From an uncultured Mycoplasmatota bacterium (GTDB lineage Bacteria; Bacillota_I; Bacilli_A; RF39; UBA660): a DNA stretch of 64,000 nucleotides. Under the pieces are notes generated by a model, which did no database searches, had not been told where the DNA came from, and saw only the letters and a list, made by a program, of their open reading frames with translations. Shown here in pieces: positions 7,080-15,614 of this stretch (within the stretch, counting starts at the first letter, position 1; each line of letters opens with the position of its first letter). The stretch is from positions 33,551 through 97,550 of the forward strand of contig USDJ01000004.1 in the NCBI GenBank assembly GCA_900553395.1. Direction: 5' to 3'. The position numbers and the translations under genes are program-made.

Positions 7080-7278
7080 TTTTTATAACCTTAGTTATCA
7101 CATCTATATATGAGAATGACTTAGTACCAGTTTCACATTCAACTAGAAATACATAGTCATATAATTCTTTTATTATAGCTTCATAACTTTCATATTTATT
7201 TCTTCCTAAATTATATTTAATTGATACAACATCTCCTAAATGTTCTAAAAGATCTTTTTTTATTTTTGATATTGTCAT
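7069..7278 (-). CDS. veg: Veg family protein
   Basis: A 69-residue protein of the Veg family, a small conserved Firmicutes protein that B. subtilis work links to biofilm gene expression. The sequence MTISKIKKDLLEHLGDVVSI followed by NLGRNKYESYEAIIKELYDYVF matches the compact barrel-like family, which is about 75-90 residues elsewhere. Its ATG overlaps the yabG stop codon (ATGA), so the two are coupled, and the yabG-veg order is as in B. subtilis. Its last codons contain the -35 of ssrA. Confidence 0.88.
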   Translation of the reverse strand: MTISKIKKDLLEHLGDVVSIKYNLGRNKYESYEAIIKELYDYVFLVECETGTKSFSYIDVITKVIKIDY

Positions 7279-8054
7279 CTAGGATACCCCATATACATAG
7301 TACCTTTTGTAATAATTCCACCTATTCCTTCCTTACCATATTTAGTACTAGAAATTATATTTTTTAAATCTATATCCTTATTTATATCTGATAAGCTCAT
7401 TTGACTTGCTATAATAGCTGGATCAAGTGCGTGAATATTTATTCTTTTTGGGCTAGAAGCAAAATTAGCGCCTGCTCTTATTAATTCTTCATAATCTGAT
7501 TGGCAAGCACCTGCTATTATAATTAACTTATCATGGCTTTTTTCAAACTTCCTAGCCTCTTTTACGGCTTTAACAAAATTCAAACTGTTTTTATAATTAT
7601 TTATATCATTAATACTACCATTTTTTTTATAGTATGCATCGTGTCCAGTAATTACCAATATATTTGGATTGTATTCTTCTAAATAATCTCTTATCTTACT
7701 TGATATATCTGATTCATATTCACATATGCCCATAGCCATTAAATTAATATTATTATAGTATTTTAAACATCTATCTAGATATTCCTGATCCCCATCTATG
7801 TGTAATATTTTACCAGGTAAATAAAAATAGTCATCTCTATCTAATTTATTAGAACTTTTTATTCTATCTACTATGTCCTGATCATTACTTTCTTTAAAAT
7901 CAACCTTTACTAAATCCTCTATATCACTATCTGCGTATAACCTAATATTAGCGCCTTTTAAATAACATATATCACTATCTATGCTTATAACTTTAAAAAT
8001 CATATCATGATTATGTGATATTCTTGTTACATAGTCTCCTACTTTTATATCCAT
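7275..8054 (-). CDS. yabG: Sporulation-specific protease YabG
   Basis: YabG is a spore-associated protease that processes coat proteins such as SpoIVA, SafA and YeeK. The 259-residue protein has the N-terminal barrel (KVGDYVTRISHNHDMIFKVI), the central VDFKESND region, then GKILHIDGDQEYLDRCLKYY, the VITGHDAYYKK motif and the GACQSDYEELI/ANFASSPKRINIHALDP block. The last contains the likely Cys and His catalytic residues. The start follows GGTGATAAT. A CATATAAT sequence (8076-8069) upstream resembles a SigE/SigK -10 box. SpoIVA and SpoVID, two likely substrates or partners, are encoded in the same window. Confidence 0.93.
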   Translation of the reverse strand: MDIKVGDYVTRISHNHDMIFKVISIDSDICYLKGANIRLYADSDIEDLVKVDFKESNDQDIVDRIKSSNKLDRDDYFYLPGKILHIDGDQEYLDRCLKYYNNINLMAMGICEYESDISSKIRDYLEEYNPNILVITGHDAYYKKNGSINDINNYKNSLNFVKAVKEARKFEKSHDKLIIIAGACQSDYEELIRAGANFASSPKRINIHALDPAIIASQMSLSDINKDIDLKNIISSTKYGKEGIGGIITKGTMYMGYPR

Positions 8055-8148
8055 ATTATCACCACTAAATTATATGCTTATATAAATTTTTTATTATATT
8101 TTTTTGTATAATATATTTCTTTAAAGAAAAAATAATAATGGTGATTTT

Positions 8149-8631
8149 ATGTTATATTTAGCTATTTTCTTTTCTAAAATACTTGAAAATGCACTCGCTA
8201 CATTAAGACTAATAGTAGTTGCCAATGGGAAAAAAAAACTTGGTGCATTTCTTCAAGGCTTAATAGCGCTCATATGGATTTTTGTAACTGGAATTGTAAT
8301 TACTAATATAAATAAGGATATTTTAAAAATAATATTTTTTTGCCTTGGTTCAGTAGTAGGTTCTTATTTAGGAAGTGTTATAGAAGAAAAAATAGCGCTC
8401 GGTAACAATATACTTATGTGTGTTACTAAAGAAAAATATGAATCACAAATAAAAAAAATACTTAATGGTCATCAAATAACAACAATCAGGGAAAAGGATG
8501 ACAAATATTCTATATTATTTATCTTTTTGAAAAGAAAAGAAATTGCTGGTATAAGTAAAATTATAAAAAAAATAGATAAAGAATCTATTTTAATAAGTGA
8601 AAAGGCTAAAAATATAAATAATATAGTCTAA
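8149..8631 (+). CDS. UPF0316 / DUF2179-type membrane protein
   Basis: This 160-residue protein has three hydrophobic segments in the first 90 residues (LYLAIFFSKILENALATLRL, LIALIWIFVTGIVITNI, IIFFCLGSVVGSYLGSVIEE) and a small soluble C-terminal domain that begins MCVTKEKYESQIKKIL. The arrangement, the VGSYLGSVIEEKIALG motif and the length match the YebE/UPF0316 family. The molecular function is not established. The start ATG follows GGTGATTTT. It is divergent from yabG and followed closely by a very small membrane protein gene. Confidence 0.85.
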   Translation: MLYLAIFFSKILENALATLRLIVVANGKKKLGAFLQGLIALIWIFVTGIVITNINKDILKIIFFCLGSVVGSYLGSVIEEKIALGNNILMCVTKEKYESQIKKILNGHQITTIREKDDKYSILFIFLKRKEIAGISKIIKKIDKESILISEKAKNINNIV

Positions 8632-8680
8632 TATAATCTTTTACATTAATTTATTAACATAAAATGTTATAGGTGATTAT

Positions 8681-8851
8681 ATGAAATGGTGCCGCGGTAG
8701 AGGATTTTGGTGGATATTATTAATCTGTTTCGCATTACTTTTATTCTATCAATTAATACTTACTATATTTATTTTTACTAGATTCAATTTCTTCTTAATA
8801 TTATTTTTTATGTTTTGGATATTTCTTTGTTTTTTTAGAATACTATGGTAG
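8681..8851 (+). CDS. Small hydrophobic membrane protein (56 aa)
   Basis: The ATG at 8681 follows AGGTGATTAT, the ribosome binding site type used throughout this region. The frame runs 56 codons to a TAG that sits inside a strong terminator hairpin. The sequence starts MKWCRGRGFWW and then forms two closely spaced membrane segments made almost entirely of Leu, Ile, Phe and Trp. I know no function. The ribosome binding site, plausible spacing and a terminator starting at the stop codon make a real small gene likely. Confidence 0.65.
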   Translation: MKWCRGRGFWWILLICFALLLFYQLILTIFIFTRFNFFLILFFMFWIFLCFFRILW

Positions 8852-8870
8852 TTTGTTAACTACTTTTTTT
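8848..8870 (+). terminator. Terminator after the 56-aa membrane protein gene
   Basis: GTAGTT-TGTT-AACTAC followed by seven T. It overlaps the stop of the small gene and the stop of the convergent ysxE-like gene. Confidence 0.8.
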
Positions 8871-9740
8871 ATACTCTTCTATAAGTTTATTACTTTTATA
8901 TAATCTATCTATTTCACCACTTATTTTTTTGCACATATTAAATTCTGTATCATTAAATTCTATTTTACTGGGCATATTTATTAATATAAAAAGTAGACCT
9001 AATTCATAATCCTTTAAAGGATAATTTTGCTCATATATTTTTAATAAATCATAAAACTCAAAATCTAAGTAATGACTATTATATAAATTATATAAGTCAA
9101 AGATTGGTATATCTATTTTTGATTTATCCCAACTTATTAAATATTCTCTATTATTTCTAATATAATGAGATAAATTTAAATTGTTATGCACAATACTAAC
9201 TCTCACTTTATTTAATCCTTCTACTTTTTCGTACCATTTTTCTATATAATCTTTTCCTTTTTCTATAGACGCAAATATAAAACTTATGTTTCTAGCGAGC
9301 AAATACTCACTAGGGCTCATAAAGACTTTTTCTTCTATAAAAGTTATTAATTCTAAATAATATTCATATAAATACTCATAATTATTAGATAAATCCTCGT
9401 AAATTTTTTTATATTCATCTTCACTTGTTTCTCTATAATGAGTAGTTTTACTATGTAAAAGTGAAACTAAATTAATTAAATCTATAATTTTTTGTTCTTT
9501 TGGAATATCAATATCTTCTATATATCTTGTAATAACAAATTGTCCTTCATCTAATATTTCTGGGTAATAATTAAAACTTCTTGTATTTAAATAGTCGTAA
9601 ATATAGTCTTTATTACTATTTTTTTTTATAACAACTTTTCCTATATTAGTATCTGCAAATATCGCTTTTCCATTTTTTTTATAGCTTAATGCTCTAATAC
9701 TATTTTTTTTTAATAGTTCATTAATTTCTTTCATAAACAT
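8856..9740 (-). CDS. ysxE: Spore-coat kinase-fold protein, YsxE/CotS-like
   Basis: The protein of about 292-294 residues has the aminoglycoside-phosphotransferase-like fold of CotS, YsxE and YutH spore-coat proteins. The N-lobe contains KVVIKK and VITRYIEDID. The C-lobe contains VHNNLNLSHYI and LISWDKSKIDIPIFDLYNLY, in place of the usual HGDLxxxN and IDWE/D motifs. The catalytic Asp is replaced by Asn, so catalysis is doubtful and a structural coat role is more likely. The start (ATG at 9740 or 9734) lies inside the 3' end of spoVID. The spoVID-ysxE pairing is the same as in B. subtilis, which supports the name. Confidence 0.8.
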   Translation of the reverse strand: MFMKEINELLKKNSIRALSYKKNGKAIFADTNIGKVVIKKNSNKDYIYDYLNTRSFNYYPEILDEGQFVITRYIEDIDIPKEQKIIDLINLVSLLHSKTTHYRETSEDEYKKIYEDLSNNYEYLYEYYLELITFIEEKVFMSPSEYLLARNISFIFASIEKGKDYIEKWYEKVEGLNKVRVSIVHNNLNLSHYIRNNREYLISWDKSKIDIPIFDLYNLYNSHYLDFEFYDLLKIYEQNYPLKDYELGLLFILINMPSKIEFNDTEFNMCKKISGEIDRLYKSNKLIEEYKKSS

Positions 9741-10500
9741 TAGGTATAATAAGCTTATCTCCTAATTGTAAATTACTTAAATCATTATATTTTTTTAATT
9801 CTTCTAAAGTGATATTATATTTTTCCATTATAGTATCTATAGAATCTCCATCTCTTAAGATATATACATTGTATTCTACATAAGTATCACTATCACTTGA
9901 AATTTGACTAAATAAAGAATTAATTTTTTCATTTATATTTTCTATATTACTATTTTCTCTTTTCTCTTCCATACTCTCTTCTCCCTTTTCAGTTTTTTCC
10001 TCTTCTTTTTTTTCTTCTCTAACTTCATCTATCTTTTCTTCTGCTTTCTCTATTTCTTCACGACTATTTTCTAAAACCTCTTCTTTGTTATCTTTTAGTG
10101 TAAATAAATCATCATCCGCATCTAAAACCTCTCTTACAGGAGTTACTTCTGTTAAGTCATCAATTTTAACTATAGGTTTTTCTTCTAAAGAATCAACTAA
10201 TACATCTATTGAAACTGATAATACATTATTGTTTACTATTTCGTAATAAAAATCATCAATATCTACAGTAGCCTTTTTCGTATCATATCTATCATCTATT
10301 ACTATTTCAAATGGTATTTGCAAATTAAATGGATCAACGGACGTACTTTTTTCACTTACTTTGTATTCTCCATTTATTAGAAATTCTCCTCTTACGGTAT
10401 CTTTTTCTATAGAAAGATTATGTTCTAGAGAAATACTAGTTATTTCTTCTATATTAGTCTTAAAAATCACATCTTTTTTAAAAGGTATTATATTTTTCAT
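9721..10500 (-). CDS. spoVID: Stage VI sporulation protein D, SpoVID-like (N-terminal SPOCS-type domain plus LysM)
   Basis: SpoVID guides encasement of the forespore by coat proteins and binds SpoIVA and SafA. This 259-residue version has an N-terminal beta-rich domain (about 1-120) with ISLEHNLSIEKD, GEFLINGEYKVSE and FEIVIDDRYD, matching the spore-coat assembly domain. An acidic, Lys/Glu-rich low-complexity linker follows (about 125-185). The C-terminus is a LysM domain with YNVYILRDGDSIDTIMEKYN and NLQLGDKLIIP. The B. subtilis protein is much longer (over 500 residues), so the linker is compact here. The second ATG (10500) is preferred because AGGAG lies 6 bases before it. A good SigE/SigK-like promoter sits just upstream. 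Confidence 0.88.
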   Translation of the reverse strand: MKNIIPFKKDVIFKTNIEEITSISLEHNLSIEKDTVRGEFLINGEYKVSEKSTSVDPFNLQIPFEIVIDDRYDTKKATVDIDDFYYEIVNNNVLSVSIDVLVDSLEEKPIVKIDDLTEVTPVREVLDADDDLFTLKDNKEEVLENSREEIEKAEEKIDEVREEKKEEEKTEKGEESMEEKRENSNIENINEKINSLFSQISSDSDTYVEYNVYILRDGDSIDTIMEKYNITLEELKKYNDLSNLQLGDKLIIPNVYERN

Positions 10501-10519
10501 AAACATCTCCTATCAATTA

Positions 10520-10547
10520 AAGTTATGCTTAAGCTTTTAAAATATGA
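10520..10547 (-). promoter_or_regulatory. SigE/SigK-like promoter of spoVID
   Basis: TCATATT (10547-10541) and CATAACTT (10527-10520) are 13 bases apart. This is close to the mother-cell consensus of ATATT and CATACANT, and lies about 20 bases before the spoVID start. Confidence 0.6.
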
Positions 10548-10571
10548 AAAAGAGATAAAAAATTATCTCTT
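10547..10571 (-). terminator. Terminator of the HerA-like gene
   Basis: AAGAGATAA and TTATCTCTT form a stem ending in a T run on the minus strand. It begins at the HerA stop codon. Confidence 0.75.
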
Positions 10572-12339
10572 ATCTATCTATAAACCAAATATTGCTTATA
10601 TCACAACTATTGCTTGAAGGAGCTGGAGAAGGCATATCTAATTTTATTAAAGATGGTAGCTTAAATCCAGAACCAAAAGCTATACAGGTTCCAGGTCTTA
10701 ATAACTTTAATTTTTTAATTATATCGTCTGTCATATTTGGAACCATTTGTTTTATATATTCTACATCAGTAGGGTGTAACATTTTAAATATTAAGAAATT
10801 GCTACACTGTGATAGCGCTGTTGTAGATAACTCAGAAGGTCTTTGTGAAATAAGTCCAAGCATAACTCCATATTTTCTTCCTTCTTTCGTAATTCTATCA
10901 AATATGTTATATCCAATTACATTAACATCTGAATCGTTTTGTACATATCTATGTGCTTCTTCTAAAACTATATGTATAGGTAGACTTGCTCTTCTTCTCA
11001 AATTTTTAGAATATTCAAAAAATATTCTAGAATATATTTTGGTCAATGTTTTAGCGAATCTATCATCAACGTAATTTATATTGAAATTTATAATTTGAGC
11101 TTTTCTACCATTTTCTATAGTTAAAATTTCTTTTATAAATTGATCTCTTGTTTCATATTCACAATCATCAAAATATGATGCATAGTCACTATTTAATAAA
11201 CTTCTTAACCTTACTTTTAAAACATTATAATCATCAAATACTTTGTCACTGCTTAGAACACCTTCAGATATCAAAGCAAATTCAAAGGCATCATATAAAT
11301 CTTTTAATGTATATTTAAAAGTGCCATCTGGTAATTTAAGATCTATATCGTCTTTCAAAAATTCACTTATAAACGTTGTTAAAAGTTCCATTTCTCTTAT
11401 TTTTCCAGTTGAATCTATAAGTAAACATTGTTTTAATGGTCTTGTATATCCCGGCTGATATATAGGTGTCTCTAAATTAAGATCTTTAGTATTAAAATGA
11501 CTTAAAACAGAAAATATTTGATCTCTTATTTGTGCTGGAGACTTACCACTTGCCAAAATATCTAGTAATGCACGAGCTATTATATCATTTTTACTTTTTA
11601 ATACTTCGCTTTCTTCTCTAGCAAATATGCTAACAAGTTTCATTGCTTTCTCTATAATTGGTAAATCTGCTCTTGACTCAGCTTCTAATAAAAGAGCTAT
11701 ATCATCAACACCAAGCAACCATAGGGGTACCTTAATATTGGGAATTGTATTATCATGCGTATTTGTTGTATATGCCTTAAAATTTATTTCTGGAGTATGT
11801 GCATTAATATCTTTAAATGCACTATGATACTCCCCATATGCATCAAATATCAAAATGCTTGCTTTATAAGCAATTGACTTTTTCTTTTCAAATAGATTTT
11901 GAAATATTCTTGCCACGCTGCACGATTTACCACTTCCTGTTGACCCAAATATAGCAAAATGGTTGCTGAAAAACTCATTAATATTAACACCTATTTTTAC
12001 ACCTTCATATATAGGGCTCTCTCCTAATAAAAGATATTTTTTTTCACTGTAATCAGGCATTCCTATTATATAATTTACTTTGTCTTTAGAAATCAATTTA
12101 GAAGTAGCAGCAAAAGATGGTTTCTTACTTACTGCAAAATTAAAATCATCACCATCTAGTTCACCCATTAAATTAACATAGGCTATTCCCTCATCTATAT
12201 CTACTATTTCACCAATTAATTTTTTTTCATTATCCTCAAACATAACATAAAGATTTATAATGTTTTGCATTTCTTCTAGCTTAACGTTTAATTTTAACAA
12301 AACAATATTATCTTTTATTCCAATTATTTTACCTAGCAC
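10570..12339 (-). CDS. HerA-like hexameric ATPase (DUF87)
   Basis: The protein of about 589 residues has the HerA layout. An N-terminal HAS-barrel (residues 1-100) is followed by an ATPase core with Walker A GSTGSGKS (about 132-139), ILIFDAYGEYHS, a helical insertion, the second acidic motif HIVLEEAHRYV, and GLISQRPSELSTTALSQC near the C-terminus. HerA proteins are DNA-translocating hexamers that in archaea work with the NurA nuclease, and in bacteria often sit with SIR2 or nuclease partners. None is adjacent here. The GTG at 12339 is preferred because AGGTGAT lies 3 bases upstream, the local pattern. A GTG six codons earlier lacks a ribosome binding site. It lies between spoVID and an unknown membrane protein. 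Confidence 0.88.
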   Translation of the reverse strand: MLGKIIGIKDNIVLLKLNVKLEEMQNIINLYVMFEDNEKKLIGEIVDIDEGIAYVNLMGELDGDDFNFAVSKKPSFAATSKLISKDKVNYIIGMPDYSEKKYLLLGESPIYEGVKIGVNINEFFSNHFAIFGSTGSGKSCSVARIFQNLFEKKKSIAYKASILIFDAYGEYHSAFKDINAHTPEINFKAYTTNTHDNTIPNIKVPLWLLGVDDIALLLEAESRADLPIIEKAMKLVSIFAREESEVLKSKNDIIARALLDILASGKSPAQIRDQIFSVLSHFNTKDLNLETPIYQPGYTRPLKQCLLIDSTGKIREMELLTTFISEFLKDDIDLKLPDGTFKYTLKDLYDAFEFALISEGVLSSDKVFDDYNVLKVRLRSLLNSDYASYFDDCEYETRDQFIKEILTIENGRKAQIINFNINYVDDRFAKTLTKIYSRIFFEYSKNLRRRASLPIHIVLEEAHRYVQNDSDVNVIGYNIFDRITKEGRKYGVMLGLISQRPSELSTTALSQCSNFLIFKMLHPTDVEYIKQMVPNMTDDIIKKLKLLRPGTCIAFGSGFKLPSLIKLDMPSPAPSSNSCDISNIWFIDR

Positions 12340-12383
12340 TATATCACCTACTATCACATATATTATACATTAAATAAAAAAAA

Positions 12384-12405
12384 AATAAAAGAGCAAGCTT
12401 TTATT
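12384..12405 (-). terminator. Terminator of the 12.4-12.9 kb membrane protein gene
   Basis: AATAAAAG-AGCAAG-CTTTTATT, followed by a long T run on the minus strand. Confidence 0.75.
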
Positions 12406-12889
12406 TTAGTTTATATATTTTATCCATCTCATAAATTAAATATATACAGGACAATACATAAGAAAGAGCTATTGGAATAATATAAGCACCAATATTTATT
12501 CCTATGTGAAAAAATCCCAATAAAACTAAGTCAACTATAGCACTTTTTCTTATTTCTTTATAATTTTCTTTAGTGATGAAATTTTTTAATCTACCATAAT
12601 GTATACATTTTAATAAATATGCCCCTATTAAAGGAAGAAAAATATAACCTACATACGCAACAATACTTCTAACTGCCTCATCAGCACCTTTTAAAGGGTT
12701 CATAAGAAGAAGCGTAACTGGAGTATATGTTAATAATAAAACAATTATATAATGAGTACCAAATATATCATATGCCTTTAGTTTTTTCTTTCTTTCAATC
12801 TTCTTTAATTTTTTTATCTCTTTCTGTGATAAAGGTTGATTATTAACGTTAAAATTAAAGTTTTGATTATCATTCAAATTATTATTCAT
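12401..12889 (-). CDS. Unknown four-helix membrane protein
   Basis: I do not recognise this 162-residue protein. The first 40 residues are Asn-rich and then strongly basic (KEIKKLKKIERKKKLKAYD), probably cytoplasmic. About four membrane segments follow: YIIVLLLTYTPVTLLLM, SIVAYVGYIFLPLIGAYLL, AIVDLVLLGFFHIGINIGAY and IIPIALSYVLSCIYLIYEM. The start is set at the ATG at 12889 because GGGAGGTG lies 4-5 bases before it. A frame extending six codons further would place the ribosome binding site inside the gene. It is minus strand like HerA but separated by a terminator, so it is likely its own unit. Confidence 0.7.
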   Translation of the reverse strand: MNNNLNDNQNFNFNVNNQPLSQKEIKKLKKIERKKKLKAYDIFGTHYIIVLLLTYTPVTLLLMNPLKGADEAVRSIVAYVGYIFLPLIGAYLLKCIHYGRLKNFITKENYKEIRKSAIVDLVLLGFFHIGINIGAYIIPIALSYVLSCIYLIYEMDKIYKLK

Positions 12890-13154
12890 ACAACACCTCC
12901 CAACCACTATGCTAAACTAATAATATCACAGAAAAAAAAAAAAAACAAGTAATATTTTTATAAAATAATATTTTTGACACCAAATAATTTAGTATAATAA
13001 ATAAAATATATTTCCTTAAGATATAAATTTTATATTATTGTATGCTACTAACCTCTATAACACATAATGCCCTAAATTATAAAACTGTTATTTAATCTAC
13101 AAAAGTTTTTTATCATTTAAAATATAAATATATATCTTATATAATAAATCAATA

Positions 13155-13187
13155 CAAAAAAAGAAGTAAACTTACTTTTGTTTACTT
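13155..13187 (-). terminator. Terminator of lon
   Basis: AAGTAAAC and GTTTACTT pair across an 8-base loop and are followed on the minus strand by a T run. It overlaps the lon stop codon. Confidence 0.8.
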
Positions 13188-15473
13188 TATATTATTTAAA
13201 TAGTTATATATCTCTTCATATTTTTTTACAAATATAAAATTTATACTGTTTTTTATTTCATCAGGCAACTGATTGTAATCATCTCTATTAGATTCAGGAG
13301 CAAATAATATATTTATATGATTTAAATATGCACCAATAGCTTTCTCTTTTAAACCACCTATTTTTAAAATATTGCCTCTTAAAGTCATCTCACCTGTCAT
13401 TGCTACGTTGCTATTTACTTTTAAGCCTGTTAGAGCGCTTATTATTGAAGTTGTAATAGCGCACCCAGCAGAAGGTCCATCTTTTTTTATCCCTATATTT
13501 GGAATATTAACGTGTATATCATTTTTAAACAATTCATAATCTATACCAAATTTTTTAGAATTAGCTTTAATATAGCTTAAAGCTATTTTAGCACTTTCTT
13601 TTACTTCATCACTCAATGTTCCTGTTAATGTTAGATCTCCATTACCCTTAAAATATGTAGTTTCTATACTGATAGTGTCTCCTCCAAATGTAGTACAAGA
13701 AAGTCCATTAACTACACCTATATCATCATCTACTAGAATACTTCCATATTTTTCACTTCCTAAATATAATTCTACATTATTTATAGTAAGTGTAAGCTTT
13801 TTATTATTTAATATTTTATTTGTAACTATTTTTCTAACTATTTTTGAAAGCAATCGGTTAAGTTCTCTTACTCCTGATTCTTTTGTATAGTTTCTAATTA
13901 TTTTTATTAATTCTTCATCTGCTATTTTTATGTCTCTTATTCCATGATTTTTACAGATTTTAGGGATTAAATATTTCTTAGCTATATTTACTTTTTCAAG
14001 CTCAGTATATCCACTTACCTCTATTACTTCTAATCTATCTTTTAGTACTGATGGAATTTTAGATAAGTCATTAGCGGTTACTATAAACATAGTATTTGAT
14101 AAGTCAAATTCTTCACCTACATAATTATCAACAAAATTTTTATTTTGACTATTATCAAGCACTTCTAAAAGTGCGCTTCCAGGGTCACCCTTATAACTAG
14201 TTCCCATCTTATCTATTTCATCTATTAGAAAAACTGGATTAGAACTTTTCGCTCTCTTAATACCCTCTATTATTTTACCCGGCATAGATCCTATATAAGT
14301 TCTAATATGACCTTTTATCATCGCTTCATCATCAATTCCACCCATAGATATTTTAACAAAATTTCTATTCATGCTTTGGGCGATTGAAGCAGCAAGCGTA
14401 GTCTTTCCTACTCCAGGAGGACCGACTAGGCATATAATTGGAGTATCCACCAAAGGAGAATTTTCTTTTACCGCTAAGTATTCTACAATTCTTTCTTTAG
14501 CCATATCCATACCAAAATGATTATCATCTAATGATTTTTTTACTTGAGCTAAAGAATCATTATCCTTGGTAGTAATATTCCAAGGTAAACTCAACATAAA
14601 ATCTATATAGTTTCTAACTATACTAAGTTCAGGTGACATACTAGACATTTCTTCATATCTGTCTATTTCATAAAATAGTCTATTTTTAATTTCACTACTA
14701 CAATTTAATTCTTGAACGCTTTTTCTTAATGTTATTAATTCTTCTTCTCTTTTAGATAATTCGCCTAATTCACTTTGAATTAGTTTCATCTTTTCTCTCA
14801 AAAAGAAATTTTTTTGGTCTTTATCTAATTCCTTTTTTACCTTACTATCTATATTATCTTCTATGCTAAATAATTGCTCTTCTTTATACATATCTTCTAG
14901 AAGCATTTCTACCCTAGATAAAACATTTTCTTCTTTAATATATTCTAATAAGCGCTCTTTTTGTAATGACATATGATTTACCATAATGTCAACAATTTTA
15001 TCAAGATCTTTTGTACCTTCTATTAATGACAAAACACTATTACTTATTCCTGGAATACTAGCAGTATATTTTTCTATTTCACTATATAACTTTCGCATCA
15101 CAGCTTCTTTTGTTTTAGGATCTACATTGCTAATCTTAATTACATCTACAAATGATTCTATATCTTCGCATTCTTCACTACCTTTTATATACTGTATTAC
15201 AGATGCTCTAGATACTCCTTTTAATTCTACCCTAACTTTGCCGTTAGGAAGTATTAACTTCTTCATTATTTTAGCTACTACACCTATTCTAGGTAAATCG
15301 TATTCTTTCTTTTCATTCTTACTTGCCGCTACGACAAATATTTTTCTATCGTGGAAAAGTTCTGATTCTTCTATTATGTTTTTGCTTGTTGCATCAGCAA
15401 ATTCAAGCTTTAGAGTAGCTTCTGGCATAAGAGGCATTCCATTTAGTAATATAACAGGTAAATTTAATTTCAT
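13182..15473 (-). CDS. lon: ATP-dependent protease Lon
   Basis: Lon degrades misfolded and specific regulatory proteins in the cytoplasm. The 763-residue protein has the LON substrate-binding domain (starting MKLNLPVILLNGMPLMPEAT), a coiled linker, an AAA+ module (Walker A GPPGVGKTT, Walker B VFLIDEIDK, sensor FIVTANDL) and the C-terminal protease domain. The catalytic Ser is in KDGPSAGCAIT and the Lys in GNILKIGGLKEKAIGA. The start is the ATG at 15473, preceded by GGAGGTG at 4-5 bases. A 26-codon upstream extension has no support. Lon matters here because the tmRNA tag ends in AFA, the type of ending that Lon recognises in Mollicutes lacking ClpXP. This genome also has clpP. Confidence 0.97.
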   Translation of the reverse strand: MKLNLPVILLNGMPLMPEATLKLEFADATSKNIIEESELFHDRKIFVVAASKNEKKEYDLPRIGVVAKIMKKLILPNGKVRVELKGVSRASVIQYIKGSEECEDIESFVDVIKISNVDPKTKEAVMRKLYSEIEKYTASIPGISNSVLSLIEGTKDLDKIVDIMVNHMSLQKERLLEYIKEENVLSRVEMLLEDMYKEEQLFSIEDNIDSKVKKELDKDQKNFFLREKMKLIQSELGELSKREEELITLRKSVQELNCSSEIKNRLFYEIDRYEEMSSMSPELSIVRNYIDFMLSLPWNITTKDNDSLAQVKKSLDDNHFGMDMAKERIVEYLAVKENSPLVDTPIICLVGPPGVGKTTLAASIAQSMNRNFVKISMGGIDDEAMIKGHIRTYIGSMPGKIIEGIKRAKSSNPVFLIDEIDKMGTSYKGDPGSALLEVLDNSQNKNFVDNYVGEEFDLSNTMFIVTANDLSKIPSVLKDRLEVIEVSGYTELEKVNIAKKYLIPKICKNHGIRDIKIADEELIKIIRNYTKESGVRELNRLLSKIVRKIVTNKILNNKKLTLTINNVELYLGSEKYGSILVDDDIGVVNGLSCTTFGGDTISIETTYFKGNGDLTLTGTLSDEVKESAKIALSYIKANSKKFGIDYELFKNDIHVNIPNIGIKKDGPSAGCAITTSIISALTGLKVNSNVAMTGEMTLRGNILKIGGLKEKAIGAYLNHINILFAPESNRDDYNQLPDEIKNSINFIFVKKYEEIYNYLNNIK

Positions 15474-15565
15474 AGAACACCTCCAAAATTGTTTTTTATT
15501 ATAATTAATGTAGAACGAAATGTCAATCAAATTTAAATTTTTTTCACTCATTTTTTATATTTCTA

Positions 15566-15593
15566 GAATAAGTTAATTTGCTACTCATATATT
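15566..15593 (+). promoter_or_regulatory. Possible SigE-type promoter of spoIVA
   Basis: CATATATT (15586-15593) lies about 20 bases before the spoIVA ribosome binding site, with a weak -35 candidate GAATAAG 13 bases upstream. The same CATATATT box precedes sigK and spoVIF. Confidence 0.4.
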
Positions 15594-15614
15594 TAACTAG
15601 AAACGAGGTTTGTT

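Noticed and set aside
10592..11074. 160-codon plus-strand frame over the HerA gene
   Set aside because: It is antisense to the conserved ATPase core and lacks a start signal.
10570..12339. HerA-based anti-phage operon
   Set aside because: No SIR2, NurA, DUF4297-like or other effector gene adjoins HerA. The neighbours are spore-coat and membrane genes.
14986..15504. 172-codon plus-strand frame over lon
   Set aside because: It is antisense to the conserved Lon N-terminal domain, with no ribosome binding site and no recognisable product.
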